Shown: piece by piece, positions 47,069 to 55,606 of the stretch | Layout: every line of letters starts with the position of its first letter | How positions within the stretch are numbered: position 1 is the first letter of the stretch | Origin: CAVVXX01 sp052389895 | Lineage (GTDB): Bacteria > Pseudomonadota > Alphaproteobacteria > Micropepsales > Micropepsaceae | DNA length: 58,366 bases | Assembly (NCBI GenBank): GCA_052389895.1 | Contig: JBQTHM010000021.1 | Coordinates: 1-58,366, forward strand | Reading direction: 5' to 3' | Notes under the pieces: generated by a model | The model's database searches: none | What the model saw: the letters and a program-made list of their open reading frames with translations, nothing else | What the model was told of the DNA's origin: nothing | Program-made: the position numbers and the translations under genes

Positions 47069-47821
47069 GACATCGCCTCCCACGTCGTTCTCTTTCTCGC
47101 CGCTGCTCCGCTGCAGCTCGTGGAAAATGACGCGCTCGGAGAACCCAGGCGCCACGCGAAAGCCGATGCGTTTGGAAAGCGCGTCAACGGCCGCGGCGAC
47201 GCGCCGCTTATTACGCGCTTCCACCGCGAAAACGCGGTTGCGCATCACCACCCAGTCGAGCGGCGGTTGGCGCGACATCAGGCGGCGCTTGCGGCAATCC
47301 CAGACGAATTCGCCGTAGAGGCTGGGCCCGGTCACCTCCAGATTTTCTGGTTGCAAATGCGCGAGCAAATCGAAGTCGAGAAAACTGTCGTTCATCGGCG
47401 TGACCAGCGTGTCGGCCGCCGCATGGCCCAGGCGCGAGAGCGGCGTATCGCTGCCCGGGGTGTCGATGACGATGAACTGCGCATCGGTGCGCGCTTGGGC
47501 CAGCGCCTCACCGAATTGCACCATCTCATCCTGCTCGCGCGCGGCCTTCACCACTTTCAGCTGCGGCATGGGCAGAGCGTGCTTCGTGCGTTCCATGAAA
47601 GCCGCGCGATTTTCGAAATAGCGCACCATAGTCTGCTGGCGGCTGTCGAGGTCGAGAGCCGCCACCTTGCGACCAAGCTTGAGCAGCGCAACCGCCACAT
47701 GCATGGCGATCATCGTCTTGACCGTGCCGCCCTTCTCGTTGCCGAACACGATCACGTAGGCCCCGCACACAGCCTTGGCGGGCGGCGCTTTCGGCGCGGG
47801 TGCAATGACAGAACGGGGCAT
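46721..47821 (-). CDS. Truncated MipZ-like ATPase with degenerate P-loop, in-frame with a small exported protein
   Basis: A 366-residue open frame. Residues 1-237 match the MipZ family of ParA/MinD ATPases, which position FtsZ in alphaproteobacteria: VFGNEKGGTVKTMIAMHVAV, LDLDSRQQTMVRYFENR, VIDTPGSDTPLSR and RIGFRVAPGFSERVIFHEL. The P-loop reads KGGTVKTM instead of KGGSGKST, losing the glycine before the lysine and the Thr/Ser after KT. After FHEL all similarity ends and the C-terminal part of MipZ is missing. The frame then runs without stop into a protein with its own ribosome binding site (see next entry). Probably a decaying second copy of mipZ; the functional one is expected elsewhere. 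Confidence 0.7.
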   Translation of the reverse strand: MPRSVIAPAPKAPPAKAVCGAYVIVFGNEKGGTVKTMIAMHVAVALLKLGRKVAALDLDSRQQTMVRYFENRAAFMERTKHALPMPQLKVVKAAREQDEMVQFGEALAQARTDAQFIVIDTPGSDTPLSRLGHAAADTLVTPMNDSFLDFDLLAHLQPENLEVTGPSLYGEFVWDCRKRRLMSRQPPLDWVVMRNRVFAVEARNKRRVAAAVDALSKRIGFRVAPGFSERVIFHELQRSSGEKENDVGGDVMLRLVPLLLVGVIGLALLLRTAPETSLQPQTVAIATLTGNPSNFDREAVLVRGTVRSAVGFFDVRAFKLADDTSDIIVVTRTGIPEIGSVIVIRGTFRQAFVIGRTRASVVVRNG

Positions 47822-47924
47822 GAACCACTTTCCAGCTCGAATCGAGCCGCCTCAATTTGAAACATACCGTCCCGTGCATTGATTCGGGATCGATCCAACT
47901 TTTGCGCACTTCTTTGGCTCGACA

Positions 47925-48002
47925 GGGGGCCTTAGCCTTCAACAGGCTCAGGGTAAGGCCCCCTTCCTAAGCCCTCATACTGAGCTTATCGCAGCACGAG
48001 GG
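47925..48002. repeat. Composite extragenic palindrome (REP-like)
   Basis: GGGGGCCTTA at 47925-47934 pairs exactly with TAAGGCCCCC at 47954-47963; inside, GCCT/AGGC makes a second short stem. A second unit follows, with CCCTC at 47972-47976 and GAGGG at 47998-48002 around CATACTGAGCTTATCGCAG. It closely resembles the two-hairpin GGCCTTACCCT/CTGAGCTTGTCGAAG-type repeats scattered in many bacterial chromosomes, here with decayed second arms. It lies between the divergent MipZ-like gene and galE. Confidence 0.6.
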
Positions 48003-48086
48003 CGAAACTGTAGCAGTGCCCACGTTTTGCCCATGCCATTCTTCTCTTGCTAAGGATGGAGGAAGGCGGATTCGAGACGCTCCGCA

Positions 48087-49076
48087 ATGACGATTCTCGT
48101 CACCGGTGGGGCCGGCTATATCGGCAGCCACATCGCGCACGCGCTCAGCGATCGGTGCGAAGATATTGTCGTCCTCGACAATCTCTCGGCTGGCTTGCGC
48201 GCGCTGATTCCGGCAGGAGCGCAATTCGTCGCGGGTGATGTGGGCGATGGCGCTCTTCTCGCGGCGCTCTTCACAAAATACCGGTTCGACGCGATCCTGC
48301 ATTTCGCGGGATCGATAGTTGTCCCCGAATCGGTTGCCGATCCGCTGTCCTATTGCCGGAATAATACGTCCTCTGCGCGCACGTTGATTGAGGCGGCCGT
48401 AAAGGCGAATGTGAAATGCTTTGTTTTTTCCTCCACCGCCGCGGTATACGGCGATCCCTCGCGCGTTCCCGCGCAGGAAGACGATGCCACGGTACCCATA
48501 AGCCCCTATGGCCGCTCAAAGCTGATGGTGGAATGGATGCTCGCCGATGCGGCCAAGGCCCATGGTTTGCGTTATGTGGCGCTGTGCTATTTCAACGTGG
48601 CGGGGGCTGATGCCCAAGGCCGCACGGGCCAGTCGGGTCCCAACCAGACGCATTCGATCAAGCGCGCATGCTTGGTGGCGGTTGGGCGCATTTCCTTCCT
48701 CGAAATTTTCGGCATGGATTATCCGACGGCGGATGGCACCTGTGTCCGTGATTACGTTCACGTCGGCGACCTTGTCACAGCGCACCTGCTTGCTCTGGAT
48801 TATCTGCGCAAGGGGGGATCCTCCGGCGTTTTCAATTGCGGATACGGGCATGGATTCTCGGTTCGCGAAGTTATCGCCTCCGTAGAACGGGCTATCCACT
48901 ATCAGTTGCCCGTGCGCGAGGCGCCGCGGCGTCCCGGCGATCCGGCCATCCTTCTCTCCGATCCCACGCGCATCAAATCCGTCATGGGCTTTCGCCCGCA
49001 ACTCGATGATCTCGATGGAATCGTCCGCTCGACGCTTGCCTGGGAAGAGCGGCATGCGAAAGATGTCGTGTCATGA
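48087..49076 (+). CDS. galE: UDP-glucose 4-epimerase GalE
   Basis: Interconverts UDP-glucose and UDP-galactose (or the N-acetyl forms). The 329-residue extended SDR has VTGGAGYIGSHIAHAL, the catalytic FSSTAAVYGDP and YGRSK, IFGMDYPTADGTCVRDYVHV, all GalE signatures. It opens the surface-sugar locus. The stop overlaps the start of the cytidylyltransferase gene (ATGA), so the two are coupled. Confidence 0.93.
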   Translation: MTILVTGGAGYIGSHIAHALSDRCEDIVVLDNLSAGLRALIPAGAQFVAGDVGDGALLAALFTKYRFDAILHFAGSIVVPESVADPLSYCRNNTSSARTLIEAAVKANVKCFVFSSTAAVYGDPSRVPAQEDDATVPISPYGRSKLMVEWMLADAAKAHGLRYVALCYFNVAGADAQGRTGQSGPNQTHSIKRACLVAVGRISFLEIFGMDYPTADGTCVRDYVHVGDLVTAHLLALDYLRKGGSSGVFNCGYGHGFSVREVIASVERAIHYQLPVREAPRRPGDPAILLSDPTRIKSVMGFRPQLDDLDGIVRSTLAWEERHAKDVVS

Positions 49077-49774
49077 GAGCCATAGGCCTGATCTGTGCAC
49101 GCGGCGGCTCCAAAGGCGTGCCGGGAAAAAACATCCGTCCGCTCGCAGGCAAGCCCCTGATCGCCTGGGCCATCGAACAGGCGCGCGCGGTGCCTCGCCT
49201 TGAGCGCGTGCTCGTGTCCACGGATTCCGAAGAGATCGCCGCCATAGCGCGGCAATGGGGTGCCGAAACGCCTTTTCTGCGTCCGGCCGAACTGGCGCAG
49301 GACGACAGCCCCGAATGGCTCGTCTGGCAGCACGCGCTTTTCTTCCTTAAGAGCGAAGGGGGGCGCCTTCCCGATGCGCTTGTGGTCGTGCCGGCGACCT
49401 CGCCCTTGCGCGCGCCAGAAGATGTCGAGCGCTGCCTCGACGAATTCGCGCGGCGCCAAGCGGATATCGTCATCACGGTCTGCCCGGCGCACAACAATCC
49501 TTGGTTCAACATGGTTAAGGAGACTGCGTCCGGCCATGTCGAGTTGGTCATTCCCCCCGAGGGAGAAATCGTCCGCCGGCAAGATGCGCCGCAGGTCTTC
49601 AACATCACAACGGTCGCTTATGTTGCCGACCCGAAATTCGTGTTTGCACACGGTGGGATTTTCGAAGGGCGGGTGCGCGCCGTGCACATTCCTCCGGAAC
49701 GCGCGCTCGATATCGACACGATGATGGATTTTCGCTTCGCCGAGCTGCTCATGGCGCAGTCCGGGCAGTCATAA
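49073..49774 (+). CDS. legF: CMP-nonulosonate (legionaminate/sialate) cytidylyltransferase
   Basis: Activates a nine-carbon acid sugar with CTP. The 233 residues begin IGLICARGGSKGVPGKNIRPLAG-like (quoted in part: ARGGSKGVPGKNI), the NeuA/LegF/PseF signature, followed by VVVPATSPLRAPEDVE and LDIDTMMDFRFAE, with the metal-binding aspartates. Together with NeuB-, NeuC- and PtmE-like genes within 8 kb, legionaminate is the likely substrate; sialic acid cannot be excluded. Confidence 0.85.
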   Translation: MRAIGLICARGGSKGVPGKNIRPLAGKPLIAWAIEQARAVPRLERVLVSTDSEEIAAIARQWGAETPFLRPAELAQDDSPEWLVWQHALFFLKSEGGRLPDALVVVPATSPLRAPEDVERCLDEFARRQADIVITVCPAHNNPWFNMVKETASGHVELVIPPEGEIVRRQDAPQVFNITTVAYVADPKFVFAHGGIFEGRVRAVHIPPERALDIDTMMDFRFAELLMAQSGQS

Positions 49775-49787
49775 GTTCAGCGGACCG

Positions 49788-50780
49788 TCAGACAGCGCTT
49801 GTACCATTCCGGCCAAATACGACTTGCCCATACCATTCGACCGTCCGGCGCAGCCCGTCATCGAGAGAGATTCGGCTGTGGAGTCCGGTGATTGCGTCGG
49901 CGGCGGACGTGTCGGGACAGCGGCGCGCGGGCGACCCAGGCGTCGCCGGTTGGGGGTGGATGACGAGTTTCTTTCCCATGATAACGAAAAGTCTTTGGGC
50001 CAGTTGACCGATGCTCACTTCCGGGCTGGAGGCGCCAACATTGAAAGTGCGACTTACCGCCTGGGAAGCGTCGGCCAGTCGCTGGATCTGTGCCACCGCG
50101 TCGTCGACGTAACAGAATGTCCGCGTATGATCGACCGAATAGACGTCGATTTGCTCGCCGTCGCGCTTGCCGAGCGCGCGCTGCATCAGTTCGGGGATGA
50201 CATGCGACAAGCCCATGCGCGGGCCATAAACATTGTGTGGGCGCACCACAGTAAAAGGGACTCCGCTGGCGGCGCACATCGCCTCGCCATAAAGTTTGGA
50301 CAACAAATAGGACGTACGCGGTTGATCAGGCGCAGGAAGCATGATGGGAGCCGTCTCCGGCGTCGGAATCGACATCGCGGGATGCAGGAGCGATCCCGCA
50401 TAGACTTCGCTCGTCGAAGCGAATAACAGCCGCTCCAATGCCCGCTGGCTTCGCGCCAATGAGATGACAGAGTCGAGCATGCACACATTGTCCACAAGCA
50501 CGGCATAGGGCCGGCTCGTGACATGTTTGACGCCGATGATCGCCGCTAGATGGTAGATAGAGGCGAAATTCTGGCCCAATCCACCTGCCCAATCAGGGCC
50601 CAATAAATCCCGGCTCAAGACTTCGACTCCGGCGGCTTCCAACTCGTCAAGAGCTGAATCCTTCACTCCCCTCTGGAAATTGTCTACCAGTGTAACTTTG
50701 GCGCCCGAGGCATGAAGGTGTTTCGCAAGATGGGCGCCGATGAATCCGGCACCTCCCGTAATGAGCGCACGACTCGTCAC
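49788..50780 (-). CDS. NAD-dependent epimerase/dehydratase (extended SDR)
   Basis: A 330-residue nucleotide-sugar enzyme: cofactor motif ITGGAGFIGAHLAKHL, FASTSEVYAG and SYLLSKLYGEA with the YxxxK-type catalytic pair (SYLLSK), then VRPHNVYGPRM and RTFCYVDDAV. The STSEVY form points to a C4-epimerase or UDP-glucuronate-type enzyme rather than a 4,6-dehydratase (STDEVY). The GTG start overlaps the stop of the NDP-sugar dehydrogenase gene (GTGA), so a UDP-uronate substrate is plausible. Last gene of the (-) operon, 13 bases from the convergent legF. Confidence 0.8.
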   Translation of the reverse strand: MTSRALITGGAGFIGAHLAKHLHASGAKVTLVDNFQRGVKDSALDELEAAGVEVLSRDLLGPDWAGGLGQNFASIYHLAAIIGVKHVTSRPYAVLVDNVCMLDSVISLARSQRALERLLFASTSEVYAGSLLHPAMSIPTPETAPIMLPAPDQPRTSYLLSKLYGEAMCAASGVPFTVVRPHNVYGPRMGLSHVIPELMQRALGKRDGEQIDVYSVDHTRTFCYVDDAVAQIQRLADASQAVSRTFNVGASSPEVSIGQLAQRLFVIMGKKLVIHPQPATPGSPARRCPDTSAADAITGLHSRISLDDGLRRTVEWYGQVVFGRNGTSAV

Positions 50781-52174
50781 GTGTCACCCCGCCCTACGCT
50801 GGCATGCGGACAGCCCAGTTCCGCGAGCGCGCGGCATTGCTCTGGCGTCAGTACGGCGTTGGCGTCGATGACGGCCGGCCGGGCCCCGTTGAGCCATCGT
50901 TTCATACTGAGCGTGCGATACTGCGGATGTCGCACCGCGAATATGACCGCGTCGAAGTGGTTTGGATCGGGAATGCGTTCCGCCAAATCGAGATTCGCTT
51001 CCTGCCAGTGACGCACCAAGGGATCGTGGCAGGTCACCAAAGCGCCGCGCGACAGGCACTGTTCATAAAAAAATAGCGAGGGGGAATGGCGCGTATCCTC
51101 CACATCTTCGCGATAGGTGACGCCAAGCAGCAGCAATCTGCGTTTGGCGATGGAGCCGCCGAGCTTTTGCTCCGTCATGCGCAAGGCGGTCATCGGCATG
51201 ATGGCATTAGCGGCCACTGCCGCCCGGCAGAAAGGAAAATCGAGGCCATCAAGGCTCAGCAGCTGCCTTGCACCTGCCATGGCGAAAAGCGGATCCTTGG
51301 TCAAACAATAGCCGCCGACCCCGAAACCTGGCTGACGCAGGTTCGAATGGGTGGGGCGCACCCTGATGGCGTTGATGACTTCGAAAAGATCGACGCCGGC
51401 CGCTTCGGCAAAACGCCCCCATTCCTCGATGAACGCGATATTTGCCGCACGGTAGCTGTTTTCCAGAACTTTTGCGGTCTCTGCAGCCGTCGTGGAGGCA
51501 AGCCGCGTCAGGGGAAATCTGTCGACAGCGATGATCTTGCCGAGAAAATCGGCGCAGGCTTCGGCCGCTTCGGGCGTGTGTCCCGCGTATACCCGCCAAA
51601 ATTGCCGGATCGAATTCAGATAGTCCCGTCCCGGCATAACGCGCTCGTAGGAATAGGCGAGCAAAAAGGCGTTAGCGTCGAAGCCGCGCTGGCGCAAAGC
51701 CGCAGCTAGCTCGGGCGCGATGAGCCGGGCCGACGTCCCCGGGGGAACGGTCGTCTCAGTCAGGACGAGTGCGCTTGGCCGCATGTGCTGCCCAATCGTG
51801 CGGATGGAGTTGCGAAAGGGCGTGAAATCGACTTCCGGTTCACCGGGGCGCACAAGATCGAGCGGAACATCGACAACAATAACGTCGCAATCGGCAATGA
51901 CGGCGGCATCGGAGGTAGCGCGGAGATTGCCTGCTTCCTGCGCTCGCCTCATGGCCGCGGGCAGTGAGGCGTCGGTGGCGCCAAAAGGAAAACGCCCGGC
52001 GTTGACCGCGTCGATCCTCTGGCGGCCAAGCTCCGTTGGCAGGTCGAGACCTATCACCTGGAAATAAGGAGCGCCTCTTTTGTCGCGCGCATCGGCGACC
52101 GCCGCCGCCATGGCCACGCCAACGAAACCAAGCCCCTGAACGCATACGGTCCGCATGGTTGCCGTTTTCGTCAC
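50777..52174 (-). CDS. Nucleotide-sugar dehydrogenase (UDP-glucose/UDP-HexNAc 6-dehydrogenase family)
   Basis: Oxidises C6 of an NDP-sugar to a uronate with NAD. The 465 residues have the Rossmann motif VQGLGFVGVAMAAAVADA, TTVPPGTSARLIAPE, the lysine in ETAKVLENSYRAAN, the catalytic cysteine in GFGVGGYCLTKDP and the C-terminal half with GVTYREDVEDTRHSP. It is of the WbpA/TIGR03026 type rather than a canonical Ugd. The GTG start overlaps the aminotransferase stop; an ATG at 52156 is an alternative. Substrate not determined by sequence. Confidence 0.88.
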   Translation of the reverse strand: MTKTATMRTVCVQGLGFVGVAMAAAVADARDKRGAPYFQVIGLDLPTELGRQRIDAVNAGRFPFGATDASLPAAMRRAQEAGNLRATSDAAVIADCDVIVVDVPLDLVRPGEPEVDFTPFRNSIRTIGQHMRPSALVLTETTVPPGTSARLIAPELAAALRQRGFDANAFLLAYSYERVMPGRDYLNSIRQFWRVYAGHTPEAAEACADFLGKIIAVDRFPLTRLASTTAAETAKVLENSYRAANIAFIEEWGRFAEAAGVDLFEVINAIRVRPTHSNLRQPGFGVGGYCLTKDPLFAMAGARQLLSLDGLDFPFCRAAVAANAIMPMTALRMTEQKLGGSIAKRRLLLLGVTYREDVEDTRHSPSLFFYEQCLSRGALVTCHDPLVRHWQEANLDLAERIPDPNHFDAVIFAVRHPQYRTLSMKRWLNGARPAVIDANAVLTPEQCRALAELGCPHASVGRGDT

Positions 52175-53304
52175 AACGCCCCCATCACAATTTTAATTAC
52201 CTTCTGTTGTTCGGCTTCCGTCAGCTGAGTCGAGGAGGGGAGTGTCAAGATTTTCGCCCACACGGCATCCGTGACGGGCGTCGGGCGCTTGAGCGCGTTC
52301 CGGTAAGGCAATTGCAGATGCATGGGCTTCCAGAATTTGCGCGCCATGACATCGTGCTCGCGCAGACGGCGGATGATCTTGTCGGTGAGATCTTCGGCGA
52401 TGACAATACCGGAAAACCAGCACGCGCTCTCGGCCCAAGTCACTTCAGGAAAGGGAAGGATTTCTTCTCGCCCCGAGAACGCCGCATTGTAAACCGCCCT
52501 TATGCGCCGCTTGGCAGCAAGGAGTTCTCCGAGACGCTCCATCTGGGCACAGCCGATCGCCGCCTCGACATTGGTCATCCGGTAATTGAATCCGATTTCG
52601 TCGTGATCGTAGTCCGGGCCCAAGCGAGCCGTCGTCGTCAAGTGCTTCAGACGGGCCATGAAGGCCGCGTCTTTGCCGACAATCATGCCACCGCCACCGC
52701 TGGTGACAGTCTTGTTGCCATTAAAGGAGTAGACAGTGGCGTCCGCCAATCCGCCGATGGGGCTGCCCTTGTAGCGTGCCCCCAGAGCCGCCGCGGCATC
52801 GCCAACTATGGGCAGGCCGCACGTTTTTGCGATCGGCGCGATCCTGTCCATGTCTGCGGGGAGACCCAACGTGTAAACCGGCATGATCGCAGCAACCCTC
52901 TCCCGCGTCTGGCGATGGCGGAGGATGCCTACCGTATCGCGAACACAATCCTCTTCCAGGGCGCATGCGAGCTGATCGGCGTCGAGCGTCCAGCTTTCTT
53001 CCGCAATGTCGAAAAGCCAGGGGCGGGCTCCCGCGTGAGAAATGGCGTTCGCGCTGGCGACAAATGTGAAACTCGGCAGGATTACGAGATCGCCGCGACC
53101 GACGCCCAAGCCGTGCAGCGCCGCGTGTAGCCCCATTGTGCCGGCCGCGACCGCTACGGCATGCCTGACGCCGGAAACTTCCGCTACTGTGCGCTCGAAT
53201 TGGTCAACGAATGGCCCAAGCGTGGAAACCCAATTGTCGTGCAAAGCCTGGGCGACCAATTCCCGCTCACGCACGCCGATATTTGGTACGGCCAGGGGAA
53301 TCAT
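52171..53304 (-). CDS. legC: DegT/DnrJ/EryC1 aminotransferase, LegC-like
   Basis: PLP-dependent sugar aminotransferase. About 377 residues starting MIPLAVPNIGVRERELV, then DNWVSTLGPFVDQFE, a LegC-like opening, PSFTFVASANAISHAGA, DAAAALGARYKGSPIGG and the PLP lysine in FNGNKTVTSGGGGMIV. In legionaminate synthesis LegC aminates the 4-keto sugar. The start is 10 bases after the ptmE-like stop. The assignment to LegC rather than another sugar transaminase rests largely on context. Confidence 0.75.
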   Translation of the reverse strand: MIPLAVPNIGVRERELVAQALHDNWVSTLGPFVDQFERTVAEVSGVRHAVAVAAGTMGLHAALHGLGVGRGDLVILPSFTFVASANAISHAGARPWLFDIAEESWTLDADQLACALEEDCVRDTVGILRHRQTRERVAAIMPVYTLGLPADMDRIAPIAKTCGLPIVGDAAAALGARYKGSPIGGLADATVYSFNGNKTVTSGGGGMIVGKDAAFMARLKHLTTTARLGPDYDHDEIGFNYRMTNVEAAIGCAQMERLGELLAAKRRIRAVYNAAFSGREEILPFPEVTWAESACWFSGIVIAEDLTDKIIRRLREHDVMARKFWKPMHLQLPYRNALKRPTPVTDAVWAKILTLPSSTQLTEAEQQKVIKIVMGAL

Positions 53305-53314
53305 GTGTGTCCGG

Positions 53315-54394
53315 TCATTGACTGGCGTCCGGCCGAACCGAGTTCTGGGACATGTATTCGATTTCGGCCGAGGCACGCTTCAGGTCGTCGGGCTGACCGA
53401 CGTCCAGCCAATATTCGCGAATGGGAAAGGCGACAACGCGGCGCCGATGATCCACGAGCAACTGAATGAAGTCCGGCATGTCAAGGGGCTCGCCGGCGTG
53501 CACATAGGCAAGCACCTCAGGCGCCAGCAGGTAAACGCCCCCGCTCACATATTTGCGGATGACCGGCTTCTCTTCGATCTTGACGATACGCTCATTCTCC
53601 ATCTGCAAGACGCCGTAGGGCACCTGGTATTCGTGAGCGAAGGCCCCCACCGTCAGCATGGCGGCGCTCTCCGCATGAAAATCCGCCATCTGGGCGAGAT
53701 TGACGGTCGTCAGCACGTCGCCATTGGCGACGATGAAGGGGACCTCGGGCGGTTCGGCCAGCAGTCCCAGCGCACCGGCCGTGCCGAGGCGGCCGATCTC
53801 GTCGATGTAACGGATTTCCACGCCCCATGCCCGGCCATCGCCAAAGTGCTGTTTGATCATCTGCCCTTTGTAATTGACCGATATATGGAACCGTTTCACG
53901 CCCTGCTCTTTGAAATGGCAGAGCACATGTTCAAGAATTGGCTTCCCGCCGACAGGGAGGAGAGGTTTCGGAGCGGCTTGGGTCAGAGGCCGCAGTCGCA
54001 TCCCGAGACCACCCGCCATGAGCAGGGCGAATTCAGGCGCGACACCGGCGACCTGTTCCTGACCGAGAAGATTCAGCCCCGCGAGGCGGCCCAGCCCGTC
54101 AACCACCGGTAAATGACGCAGGCCGAGTAGCCGTGCCTGCTCGGTTCTGCGGCCCGGCGCTTCGCCCTCTCTGAGCACGATAGGCCGCGCGTTCATGACG
54201 TCACTGACGGACGCACCCAATGTCACGCCCCTGAGCAGGGCGCGCCTGACATCGCCGTCGGTCAGTATGCCTTTGAGCGTGCCCTGTGCATCAATGACGA
54301 GGGCGATCTGCAGCCCCCCTTTGTCGATAATGTGCAGCGCATGAGAAAGCGTCGTGTCTTCCGGAACCGTGACTGTGGCGATATCGATCATCAC
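53315..54394 (-). CDS. ptmE: CBS-domain nucleotidyltransferase, PtmE-like (glucosamine-1-phosphate guanylyltransferase)
   Basis: A 359-residue fusion: two CBS repeats (about 1-115, with GILTDGDVRRALLRG and LGLRHLPVVDGLGRL) before a sugar-1-phosphate nucleotidyltransferase domain (LLMAGGLGMRLRPLTQAAPK, VANGDVLTT, EEKPVIRKYVSGGVYLL). This order matches PtmE of Campylobacter, which makes GDP-glucosamine at the start of the GDP-based legionaminate route. GTG start at 54394 after GGGAGA, or ATG at 54391. First gene of the (-) operon, divergent from neuB. Confidence 0.8.
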   Translation of the reverse strand: MMIDIATVTVPEDTTLSHALHIIDKGGLQIALVIDAQGTLKGILTDGDVRRALLRGVTLGASVSDVMNARPIVLREGEAPGRRTEQARLLGLRHLPVVDGLGRLAGLNLLGQEQVAGVAPEFALLMAGGLGMRLRPLTQAAPKPLLPVGGKPILEHVLCHFKEQGVKRFHISVNYKGQMIKQHFGDGRAWGVEIRYIDEIGRLGTAGALGLLAEPPEVPFIVANGDVLTTVNLAQMADFHAESAAMLTVGAFAHEYQVPYGVLQMENERIVKIEEKPVIRKYVSGGVYLLAPEVLAYVHAGEPLDMPDFIQLLVDHRRRVVAFPIREYWLDVGQPDDLKRASAEIEYMSQNSVRPDASQ

Positions 54395-54480
54395 GTCTGC
54401 TTCTCCCTGCGGCGCAGATTCCCAGTGGCCATCGACCCAGGCACAAGAGCATGAGTCGCGATAGTCGGCGCAAGGCCTAA

Positions 54481-54499
54481 ACTTGTTGCCACGACAAGT
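54481..54499. promoter_or_regulatory. Inverted repeat in the ptmE/neuB divergent region
   Basis: ACTTGT at 54481-54486 and ACAAGT at 54494-54499 form a dyad with a 7-base spacer, midway in the 159 bases between the two divergent operons. A second 11-base dyad, ACCGAATCGGT, lies at 54535-54545, 8 bases before the neuB GTG. Either could be an operator for both promoters. No known regulator consensus is recognised. Confidence 0.35.
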
Positions 54500-54553
54500 G
54501 GAAAGATTTAGCTAATAGCCGAAGTCCTGGTGTGACCGAATCGGTTCGTTTTC

Positions 54554-55606
54554 GTGGACACTTTTACTATCTTTGGTCGAATTGTCAGTGACGGCACACC
54601 CTGCCTGATCATTGCGGAGGCGGGCGTCAATCACAATGGCGACGCCGGCCTGGCACACAAGCTCATCGATGCAGCGGCGGTGGTGGGCGCGGACGCCGTA
54701 AAGTTTCAGACATTCAGGACAGAGGCGGTCGTTGCCCCAGGAGCGCCGAAAGCCGCTTATCAGCGCGCAAGCGCCAGTGAAAAAGGCGATCAGTCCGGCT
54801 TGCTTCGCGGTCTTGAGCTATCGTTCGATGAGTTCCGCAAGCTTTCGAGGTACGCCCAAGAAAAGGGGCTAATTTTTCTTTCCACGGCATTCGATTTCGA
54901 GAGCCTCGAGTTCGTCGTGCGGGAACTCAGCGTTCCGGCGATCAAGATACCGTCCGGAGAAGTGACGAACGTCCCTTACCTGCGCAGGGCCGCCTCCTAT
55001 CGGCGGCCAGTCATACTATCGACTGGCATGGCAACGCTTGAGGAGGTCGGATCGGCGCTGGAGGCGTTGGTAGCCGGCGGGACAGACGAAATCGCGGTCC
55101 TGCATTGCGTCTCGGCCTATCCCACACCGGATGACGCATGCAATCTTGCCGCCATGTCCACCTTGGCGGCGGCATTTGGGCGCCCGGTCGGATTCTCCGA
55201 CCACTCACGGGGCATTGACATCGCGTTGGCGGCGCGCGCGCTTGGCGCCGCCATCATCGAAAAGCATCTCACGCTCGACAAAGCGCTCCCGGGTCCGGAT
55301 CATGTCGCCTCCCTGGAGCCCGCAGAGTTTGGCCGCATGGTGGAGGGTATCCGCCGCATCGAGCAGGCATTGGGCGATGGCCGCAAGCGGCCGCAAGCCT
55401 GCGAGGAGGATGTCAGTCTTGTGGCGCGCCGTTCGCTGTTTTTGGCAAGGGATTGCGCCGCCGGAGAGGTGCTCACCGAGGCACATCTCATCGCCTTGCG
55501 TCCTGCCATTGGGATGTCGCCGGCATCGATAGATGCCGTGACGGGCCGGCGCGCACGCCACACTCTTCAACGAGGCAGTTTGCTGCAATGGAGCGATCTT
55601 GAATGA
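54554..55606 (+). CDS. neuB: N-acetylneuraminate/legionaminate synthase (NeuB family)
   Basis: Condenses a hexose (ManNAc or a 2,4-diacetamido sugar) with PEP to the nine-carbon acid. The 350 residues have the NeuB barrel (IIAEAGVNHNGD, AVKFQTFRTEAVV, KIPSGEVTNVPYLR, STGMATLEEV, FSDHSRGIDI, EKHLTLDK) and a C-terminal antifreeze-like SAF domain (about 290-350). GTG start with no clear ribosome binding site, but the N-terminus aligns with the usual family start. With PtmE next door the product is more likely legionaminate (LegI) than sialate. The stop overlaps neuC (ATGA). Confidence 0.9.
   Translation: MDTFTIFGRIVSDGTPCLIIAEAGVNHNGDAGLAHKLIDAAAVVGADAVKFQTFRTEAVVAPGAPKAAYQRASASEKGDQSGLLRGLELSFDEFRKLSRYAQEKGLIFLSTAFDFESLEFVVRELSVPAIKIPSGEVTNVPYLRRAASYRRPVILSTGMATLEEVGSALEALVAGGTDEIAVLHCVSAYPTPDDACNLAAMSTLAAAFGRPVGFSDHSRGIDIALAARALGAAIIEKHLTLDKALPGPDHVASLEPAEFGRMVEGIRRIEQALGDGRKRPQACEEDVSLVARRSLFLARDCAAGEVLTEAHLIALRPAIGMSPASIDAVTGRRARHTLQRGSLLQWSDLE

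Noticed and set aside
47873..47887. Second FNR-like site TTGATTCGGGATCGA
   Set aside because: The right half is ATCGA, not ATCAA, and spacing is off by one; too weak.
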